Below, piece after piece: positions 54,304 through 61,692 of a DNA stretch of 64,000 bases. Source of the stretch: Agarophyton chilense (lineage: Eukaryota; Rhodophyta; Florideophyceae; Gracilariales; Gracilariaceae); NCBI GenBank assembly GCA_030374765.1, contig JARGXX010000113.1, forward strand, positions 1 to 64,000. Direction: 5' to 3'. Position 1 is the stretch's first letter. Each line of letters opens with the position of its first letter. The translations under genes and the position numbers were made by a program. Under the pieces are notes generated by a model. It saw nothing but the letters and a program-made list of their open reading frames with translations, did not search any database and was not told the origin of the DNA.

Positions 54304-54432
54304 TAATTACGAAGCCCTCTCCCCGCAGGAGAAGGACTCCGTGCCACTCACGTCATATCTCCGCGCGAAGACGGACTTCCCCAACGCATTGGCTCACACT
54401 CCGAATTCTCGGTACAAACCGGCTCAGCCGGC

Positions 54433-56601
54433 ATGAGCCGCACCAGCGCCAAACCACGCTGGTGGATCTCAACCCGCTCCTGCGGTAGCTACCGTGCAAC
54501 GGAATCATGCACTCGTTGCCGAGGAAGTCGGGCCTTCGCCCGACCAGGACCCTGTACAGGGAAAAGAATAGAGGGAGTCTCTCCTTTGGGAGAGGCGTCC
54601 TCAGAGTTGAGGCTGACGACGCCCGAGGCGCCGATGCCTCGCTCCCCGGTGAAAATCCTGACAAGGAAGGACACCGCAGACGCGGACTCTAAACACCTCG
54701 GTGTTTTGCGTCGACCGTGGATACGGATTAGAAAAAACCGGATCCTGGATAGGGTCTTGGTAATGGCCAAGCGTAACTACAAGGTTTACGCTGACCTTGG
54801 TCTGCACATGCAGTTTATGGTGAGATATCTCACTGTCCTGGATACAGGTGCTGGGCCAAACTTTATTGTGGAATCGGTTTTACCCCCGCCATTGCGGTCA
54901 CTCATCCGTTCTGAAACGGTACCCGACGTCTCAGACGCCAATAACAACCCGTTGAAAACGGTTGGTGTGATCGACCTAGTCGTCAGGCTAGGGTGGATGG
55001 TGGTTAAACTAACTTTTATTGTGTGCCGCTCGCTGGCCGCGCCAGTCATACTGGGATGTGACTACTGCGACAGGTTTGTCGACGCCATCCGCCCACGCCT
55101 TAAGCAGGTGGAACTTGAGGACGGATCGACCGTCCCCATTGTTCGTCAACCGCTGAAGCGGGCATCGAGGAAACACGTTCCTTTACCTGCTGCGCAGGAA
55201 CCCACACCGGCGAACCGGGATTCTACGAAGCTACGTGTCGACGAGTCGATTTGCATTCCACCAAAGTCCCACTCTTGGGTGCGTGTCAGTTCTCGTCAGC
55301 ACTGTACTCGAATTGTTCGACCGATACCATCACTGTCGAACAGGCATCAACTCGCTTTCGCGGATGGAATGGTTCACATTGAGCCGGACAAATCGTTTTG
55401 TGTATGTGTGTCCAACTCTGGAGAGAAACACCAGTATCTGGTTAGGAACCAAGTCATTGGAAGAGTTGCTCCTCACCCCATGTCTATCTTTACCCTTCAA
55501 GGGGATCGTACCGGTTCAACCGGAATGGGTCACTCTGAGGAGGGAGATAATCTCGTCGGAGGTCCCCAGTCTACGCTGAATTTATCCACACTGCCGTGTG
55601 TGTCGCCACCAGCAGTACTGGTTAAGTTATCCAATGGTTCTTGGATTGTTGTCATCGACTACCGTCGGTTCTGCACGACTGACGTCGGAAAGATACCACC
55701 TGAGTTGGTGAATTTCAAAGCCCAGCTATTGCTGGATGGGCTACCGAATGGTTCGGATCATGACAGTTGCTGGAACTCGTGGCTCTCAGTAATGCCTTCC
55801 GCTGTTCAGCGTTCGATGGCCTGCATACGCCCAAGGCGCAAAGGAGGGCCATTTTACAGAACTCGGGATGCTTCAGCCCCTCGCAATGAGGATGGTTCTC
55901 AGAATCCCTCGCATATTGCGGAAGTTCCCGTTTCTACGGTAGGGCTAATCTATCCCATGCAGATGGTTGCTTTACCCGCCAATAAGCGATTCCCGCTCTA
56001 CAACCCACCCGCGGGACTCTCTGATATACCGATTCAATCGGACGCTGGCCTGAATGGCCTTTCTTCTCTCACGCCACTGCGCGGTGTCTATCCCCGCCAG
56101 TTGGGCGTTTCTACCACTCTCTATGCCGCTCCGTCTAAGGAGGGGGAGGGGACCCGCTCAATCGCGGAAGCATCGCCGTCGCAACGGAAGTTTAACCGGA
56201 CACCCCGGGCAAGGCCCCCGAGCGGGCAACCGGCATCGTCGCCGGACGCCAATCCGCTCCCGCGGGACGCGGCGGTCAACCCGACCGCCACGCAACCCCG
56301 CAAGGGGAACCAAGGTGCTCGAAGACCCGAAGCCGGGAAGCGAGACCCTACGGACGCTCCGCATCGCTTGGAAGCGACTGAGGGCTCCCCGCACATTCGC
56401 GGTCACATACCGAGCGTTTCGGTCGATACCGGTACTCCGGCGGGCGCTGCGCAAGCAGGTCTAGCGAGCCACTCCGTTGAGAACGGTACAAACCCCATGG
56501 GGAAAAGAGACGCGACGACAAGTCGAAAACCGCCTCCCTTGCCGAAGAATCGGAGCCAACCGTCCGCGACGGTCCGACCACCCGTCCTCAAAGTCACGTG
56601 A
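54433..56601 (+). CDS. Gypsy D protease and long linker
   Basis: An open frame of 722 codons after gag. Residues about 100-230 hold a retroviral-type aspartic protease: KRNYKVYADLGLHM, YLTVLDTGAGPNFIVE and APVILGCDYCDRFV. The same region is present in Gypsy C. A short vestige of reverse transcriptase-like sequence (SPPAVLVKLSNGSWIVVIDY) follows. The rest is proline-, arginine- and serine-rich with no family recognised. The frame as listed may not start at its true beginning, because such products are usually made as part of a larger polyprotein. Confidence 0.6.
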   Translation: MSRTSAKPRWWISTRSCGSYRATESCTRCRGSRAFARPGPCTGKRIEGVSPLGEASSELRLTTPEAPMPRSPVKILTRKDTADADSKHLGVLRRPWIRIRKNRILDRVLVMAKRNYKVYADLGLHMQFMVRYLTVLDTGAGPNFIVESVLPPPLRSLIRSETVPDVSDANNNPLKTVGVIDLVVRLGWMVVKLTFIVCRSLAAPVILGCDYCDRFVDAIRPRLKQVELEDGSTVPIVRQPLKRASRKHVPLPAAQEPTPANRDSTKLRVDESICIPPKSHSWVRVSSRQHCTRIVRPIPSLSNRHQLAFADGMVHIEPDKSFCVCVSNSGEKHQYLVRNQVIGRVAPHPMSIFTLQGDRTGSTGMGHSEEGDNLVGGPQSTLNLSTLPCVSPPAVLVKLSNGSWIVVIDYRRFCTTDVGKIPPELVNFKAQLLLDGLPNGSDHDSCWNSWLSVMPSAVQRSMACIRPRRKGGPFYRTRDASAPRNEDGSQNPSHIAEVPVSTVGLIYPMQMVALPANKRFPLYNPPAGLSDIPIQSDAGLNGLSSLTPLRGVYPRQLGVSTTLYAAPSKEGEGTRSIAEASPSQRKFNRTPRARPPSGQPASSPDANPLPRDAAVNPTATQPRKGNQGARRPEAGKRDPTDAPHRLEATEGSPHIRGHIPSVSVDTGTPAGAAQAGLASHSVENGTNPMGKRDATTSRKPPPLPKNRSQPSATVRPPVLKVT

Positions 56602-57026
56602 CCCGGGCAGGAGATCGGACCAATGGGCACCAGGCATCCCGGTCATTGGCTGACAGCCACCCCGCGGAGGCGGATCGCCGGGACGGTGAACCACTCACTG
56701 CCCACGGCGCACCGCACAGCGGAAACTGCCCACCAATGGGAACGCCGCATGCCGCAAATCAAGCGGAGGCCTCCGGCGAACCGTCACCAAGACGGAAGGA
56801 CCCCCGCAAACTCGCGGTAAGAGCGGACTTCAAGGAAGCCCCTACCGCCCAGCAGAAACACAACCCGGCCGCGCCGGCTACTTCCGCGAAGCGGTAAGGC
56901 AGCCCCGGCAACCCGGCAACAACCGCAGAGCGGAATGACAAACCGGGTGACCCGGAACAGGCGACGACGAGCCCAGCACCACGCGGCGCTGAGGCTCGGT
57001 TCACCACCACCCGGCAAGGCCGGCAA

Positions 57027-57239
57027 GTTTACGTGCAGGAGTACGTCCTCGACCGAATCGTCGGACATAGCTACGATGAGCACGGGGTGCTCCAGTACCG
57101 GACCCGCTGGTACGGATACGGGCCGGAGTGGGACACACCGGAGCCCATCGAGCACATCCCGCGCTCTGCGGTAATGCGATACCACCGCCTTGCGGGGACC
57201 GCACTCCCAGCCACGCCGGTAAACACCCAAGAGGGATAA
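57027..57239 (+). other. Chromodomain of Gypsy D
   Basis: VYVQEYVLDRIVGHSYDEHG, then LQYRTRWYGYGPEWDTPEPI and EHIPRSAVMRYHRLAG fit a chromodomain (a Y-V-x-x-I strand, W-Y-G-Y and the final W-D/E-P helix). It is much better preserved than in Gypsy C. Its presence, without a recognised integrase beside it, is unusual. Confidence 0.75.
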
Positions 57240-57571
57240 ACCGTGAACACGGAATGGAATGGCTGATGGCGCCACGCGCCATCTCCGTCCATGCCCCAAC
57301 GCGGGGAAGGAAGCAACCGCTCACGCTATCCCAACGTCGTTGGTGGTCGTGCCAGTTACCTGGCCCGCGCGCGAAGCGCCCACCGTTAAACACGGAACTC
57401 CCAGCTAGGCTGGTTCCCTGCAACGCCGGAACCCCGGTTGAAGGCCGGTACCCCGGAAAGAAAGAAGTGGACTTGGGTAAGGGCGTCGGAAAGGCGACCC
57501 TCTTCTTTTATTTCTCACTACTGGCAAGGGCGCCCTAGTGGCGCCGCCCTACATTCTACCGGAAGCTCCGG

Positions 57572-59347
57572 TCATTCCTGCGCACGAGGTGGACCCCCGC
57601 CCAGGCGGTTGACTAAGGCATCCCGCATGGCGGCCACATCACCCGAGATCTCGGAAGGGCGAAGCCCCACCTCCCGAAGGAAGCGCGCGATGACCTCGCC
57701 CCGCTCCGCGCCAGCGGCAGTTGCGGGCGGGCCCGCCACCGATGGAGTCGGATAGGAATCCGTTCGCACGGCATCAGCAGCCCCGGATGGAGCCGCACCA
57801 CCGTATTCAACGGACCCCTCACCGGCCTCGCCGGACTCGTCATCCTCCATCGGATCGTAACCCGAATCCCCCGGTTCGTTGTCGACCATCGGGTCACCAT
57901 CCGCATAGCCGCGGTAATAGTCGCTCGAGTCGACATACCCTCGCGGGTGCTCGGCCGGGACTTCACGCGGCGCATGCCGGTTGGCTTCCGCTTCCTCGCG
58001 GCTGATCTCGTGGTACTCCCAGGGGTCGAAGTAGATGAAATCCCCCACTAGCGCGGTATTCCTCCCGAATCCGGGGCCAGACCCGCGACGCGGTTGAATG
58101 CGTTGGGAGTTCTCCAGCGGGACCTCATCCCACTGGACCCCCTCCACAAAGTCGAGGAGGCCCAGCATCTCTTCTTCGTTCGCCTCGCCCCCGAGGGGGA
58201 TGCGCATGTCCAAACGGCGGAGCGCAGCCTGCACACGCGGTGGCACGTACCACAATCGGTATTGGTCGTTCGCCTCAGCGAGGATAAAAGCCGCAGTGCG
58301 GACGGCCCATTCGCTTACCACGACGGACCACCATCCCGACTGGGGATCATTCAAGAACGACGACCCTACTTAGGTGAAGACTGGGGGCAGCTCAATGAAG
58401 CAACCCCAGCACGCCTCCAAGGAGGACCACCAGTCTGGGAGACTGACGTACCGACCACGTCGGTAAGCAGGCGCGATGCGCTCAATCTCCGTGTTCTGGT
58501 ACGGTACGAAATACCCGGTCCGGGCCCGCCAACGCCGCTCATCGCGGATGAAGTTCTGAAGGAAGTTCGAGCGCGACTGCCGCGGTTGGTAGCGGAACTC
58601 TGCCCGAAGAATCGGTCGTGCCAAGCAAAGGGCTTCTTGCCGAGCGATCGGTGTGCCTCTCCAAGCGAGGGTTTCTAATCCGTTAAGACGGCCACAGTAC
58701 GACATTTCCCCGCGAGTGCGGTAAAGGTGGACGTCGAATTCGACCTTTGGTGGTATCGGGAACTCGAAAGGCGCCCGATGGTGCCTGAGATAAGCGATCC
58801 GCACAAGCGCGGCCTGAGCCTCCGCAGAGGATTCACCGCGTCGGCGGAGTATGTCGTGTACCGGGATGGCGATGCGATTACGCCAATCCCAGAACATGGT
58901 CACCACGCCGGGCAGGTCGCCCGGGAGCATTTCCGAATTATCGGTGTAGGATTGGATCAAATCCTCGTCGCGGACAGCCAATGGGTGAAACCAAGGCGCA
59001 TACCGCAACATCGCGGAGCCATGCCGAGTTCTCGGATTTGCACCCACAAGGGCGTTGTAGGTCGGCCACTGCGGTGGGTCCGCCTGTCTGCGAAAGCGGG
59101 CGCCAATACGGCGGTCTTCGTACGCAAGGTTAGTAACATCCCCAGGGTGGGGCGCGGACCGGAAGCCGGTGAAACCGCCAAGGGCGGGAGTCGCGGATGT
59201 GTTATGACGGTCGGGGTTGGACATGGTGCATGTTGGTGTGCTGTGGTTGGAATCGGATGCGAAGAGCGTGCGTGGGATCCTTGGTGAAGGTGTGTTGGTT
59301 TCCGGAGACCCGGTGTCGGACGCGCTCTTATCATGACGAGCTGCCAT
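57572..59347 (-). pseudogene. Antisense accessory gene of Gypsy D, broken
   Basis: On the strand opposite to gag, directly inside the 3' LTR, about 590 residues in two open segments. The first has LAYEDRRIGARFRRQ, MLRYAPWFHPLAVRDEDLIQ and RTGYFVPYQNTEIERIAPAY. The second has LWYVPPRVQAALRRLDMRIP, LGGEANEEEMLGLLDFVEG, GDFIYFDPWEYHEISREEAE, an acidic Tyr-rich middle and the end REVGLRPSEISGDV. It matches the C antisense gene in the middle and at the end, and the family B one more distantly. The start at 59347 is the first Met outside the LTR; a promoter on the reverse strand of the LTR is plausible. Function unknown; no known enzyme motif. Confidence 0.7.
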
Positions 59348-59394
59348 GCCGACTTCCTCTTCGAGGTGTTCGCCCTGTCTTAAGGGGGGGGATA

Positions 59395-60256
59395 TGAAGA
59401 GCAACGTCCTCCAGGGAGGTTTTTGGGGACTTAAGTTTTTTCCGGAGCCTCCGGCGTGCAACCTCGTTATGAGTAGGAGTAATCCGTTTTCACGGCGTTG
59501 CCGGAACGCCGGTGATGCACCGGTGGGACCGGGTGCAATACACGTGGCCGCAGCGCCCGCGCGACACGTGGCCGCCAGATTGGCCCCTTTGTTAGACGGA
59601 CATTTAGCTATTTAGGATAGACTTTATTTATTCTATTCTACGGTGACTACAGTACTTAGGCCGCCGGCCTCGCGGCCGCCGGTCCAGTAAAGTCTCCCCA
59701 ACAACGGTGATCTTGGTCTTCCAGATCTTGGCTCTGGGTCGAACCGCCTGCGCGGATATACAACTCCTTACGGAGGGATTTCCCGTGGTGCACGGCTTCC
59801 CAACCCCCTTGGACGTTCAAGCAGCCTTCGTGTGTTGGGTATCTATTCCCACTTCCGTGGTTCCGCCGGTGTATACGGTTTGCTACACCCGGCAGTGCCG
59901 GCTATTCCCGAGTCCCCTCTTGCGACTCGTGGTCAACCTCGCCCTCTTGCCTCCGTTCCCATTATCCTTCCCTTTTCCTCCCCTTCATTGGGCAATTCCC
60001 GCTCTTGCGGCTCGCACTGACACCTGTCGTGCTCGCCACTATCGTGGGTTTTGCCTCCTTAGAGGATACACAAGCACCGCTTCTGCGGATATTCTCGGCT
60101 TCTTTCAGCCTCCCTGCGCCGTCGCGACGGTTCGGCTCCGGCTTACACCCGGCATTGCGCGCCGATCCCTGGGAGGGCTCTACCGCGCCGGTTATCTCGT
60201 GAGAGGAAGATCCGAACGTCTTCGTAGGTTTTCCCCCTTGGGGGCATTGTCCTACA
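59395..60256 (+). repeat. Gypsy D 3' LTR
   Basis: 862 bases, matching 51489-52335 except for scattered single bases and a 15-base insertion near 59715 that duplicates a GATCTTGG-type stretch. It is followed by the TCTAT target repeat. Confidence 0.95.
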
Positions 60257-60639
60257 TCTATGTCGTCGTTTTCACCCAAAACGGAATCCTCGAGGATGAC
60301 CTCTTGTGGCTCTTCATCGTAATCGATTTCTTGCATCTCGTCAACGAGTGCGTCGGTATTCTGAGCAGTTGGATCGTGTATGTAACCAGTCGGCTGGGTC
60401 GAAGGCATTGCTCGCGGAGTTTCCCGCAAACCTTTGGCGTGGTCGCCGTCGATATGCTGGTTAGTCCAGGGGTCGTACCAGACAAAGTCACCGCCGGGAC
60501 CGGTTCTTCCAATTGAATAGTCGCGACTAGGACGTCCTCTAGCCTGCTGTTCAGAAGGAACAAGGGTCCAGTCAATCTGGTCAATGACATTCATCAGGCG
60601 CAGAAGTCTGCTGAAACGGAGGGTTGTCGAGATCGTCAT
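60257..60639 (-). pseudogene. Antisense gene of Gypsy C, N-terminal and middle part
   Basis: The open reverse-strand segment holds LLRLMNVIDQIDWTLVPSEQ, then GDFVWYDPWTNQHIDGDHAK and PRAMPSTQPTGYI, and an acidic stretch (DEMQEIDYDEEPQEVILEDS). The middle lines up closely with Gypsy D's GDFIYFDPWEYHEI and PREVPAEHPRGYV. It ends at the insertion point of Gypsy D. The region 60640-60859 between it and the 3' LTR holds a purine/pyrimidine-rich stretch and no other gene. Confidence 0.75.
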
Positions 60640-60859
60640 AGGACGTCGGTGGATTGACCACGTAAGACGGAAGGTTTCTCATCGCGAGATGTCGTATACA
60701 AGAAAAGATTGAAGGATTGAATAGCGAGATGATCGCAAGGTGGAGTGGGAAAACACAAGGATGTGATACGAAAAGAAGAATCGGAATGTCCGAGAAGCGC
60801 GCTGCAATTGAATTTACAGAAAATGCGTCGCGGGGGCTCCGCTCTTAACGGAGGGCAAA

Positions 60860-61114
60860 TATAGCATTCTGGATGCACCTGAGTTCGACCGATCGAAATA
60901 CTACGAAGTCGCGATACGGCATTCATAAGCTATTGCTTGGCCTATACTTGATCACGAGAAGTTATGAGAAGAATTACTTCATGGAAAGATTGGGACAGGA
61001 GAAATTTAACTAGGAAGTACTATGTTTCGTGTACACAGTAAAGTGCCATCACCAAGTATTTAATTTGGTTTTATTTAGATAATTAGGTAATGGCATGCCA
61101 CGTGTATGCATTAC
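60860..61114 (+). repeat. Gypsy C 3' LTR, first part
   Basis: It matches the first 270 or so bases of the 5' LTR (42681 on). It is cut at 61114 by the Copia 2 LTR, so its end lies past the window. Divergence from the 5' LTR is well above that between the two LTRs of Gypsy D, as expected for an older host element. Confidence 0.85.
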
Positions 61115-61446
61115 TGTTGTAACAAGATGGTCGCTGTTTTGATTCATGACGTAGGGCTGCGTCTACAAAGTCGTAGGTTCACGGGAGAGGTTCAGAACAA
61201 TGCTGGGCTCGTCGCTGCTCGACCGACGCCATCTCGTTTACTCGGCCTAAGGCTAGGCCTTTGTAGCTCTCTGCTTGTGCCCGTTCGCGTGGGCGCTCTC
61301 TAGCGTCGTTCGTGCTGACAATTGCCATTGGGCGCGCAAGCCCTTGTTCAACTTGTATTATGCATAAGCTATGTGATTTGTAACCAAATCACTCGAATTC
61401 ATAGAGCATTACGTGCTCTGCAATATCGTACGTTTCACAGTTTCAC
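61115..61446 (-). repeat. Copia 2 3' LTR
   Basis: 332 bases, TG to CA on either strand. The plus strand begins TGTTGTAACAAG. The 5' partner is outside the window, so its age cannot be judged. 61447-61692 holds the polypurine tract and non-coding sequence. Confidence 0.75.
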
Positions 61447-61692
61447 ATTCCCCCCAGTTGCAGCAGGCTCTTGCTGCAACTACTTCCAAGTTTTACTGCA
61501 TAGGGAGAATGACTTGTGATTGGGGAGCAGTAGCTTGCCGCTTGCAGCAACCCGATTAAGCAAACGGTGAGACGTTGGGTTGTTCTTCGTTAGAGCATCT
61601 GCAATATTGGCCTTACCCTGAATCCAGCGTAAAGAGTCCAGCCCTCTTGCTTCAAATGAATCCCTGATCCTTTGAACGGTCTGGCGAAGCCT

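Larger units (their letters stand above)
51489..60256 (+). mobile_element. Gypsy D: young, GC-rich, non-autonomous-looking element inside Gypsy C
   Basis: An 8.8-kb insertion with LTRs at 51489-52335 and 59395-60256 and a perfect 5-base target duplication, TCTAT, at 51484-51488 and 60257-60261. The LTRs differ at a small number of positions plus a 15-base length difference, so the insertion is recent. Parts seen are the primer-binding site (52339-52354), gag (52450-54303), protease (near 54838-54880, VLDTGAGPNF), a short stretch like the start of reverse transcriptase (near 55605-55670), a long low-complexity region, a chromodomain (57027-57180) and an antisense gene (57572-59347). No complete reverse transcriptase, RNase H or integrase was recognised. 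It probably moves, or moved, with proteins supplied by a related element. Confidence 0.9.
42681..61114 (+). mobile_element. Ty3/Gypsy element C, entered by Gypsy D and by Copia 2
   Basis: The middle layer of the nest. Its own sequence lies at 42681-51488 and 60257-61114; what lies between is Gypsy D. Parts are the 5' LTR 42681-43459, the primer-binding site at about 43463-43481, gag (44055-45250 and on to about 46008), protease (about 46200-46540), reverse transcriptase (47186-47880, with CVDYRKLNAVTV and YGLTNAPATFQR-like FGLTNAPATFQRS), RNase H (48150-48540), integrase (48766-49560), an acidic tail (49699-50850), a faint chromodomain (50890-51110), and an antisense gene in two places (51279-51488 and 60257-60639). 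The 3' LTR starts at about 60860 and is cut at 61114 by Copia 2. Broken, with a good number of breaks. Confidence 0.88.

Noticed and set aside
58094-58678. Plus-strand frame of about 190 codons opposite the Gypsy D antisense gene
   Set aside because: The reverse strand shows motifs shared with Gypsy C and B; this frame has none.
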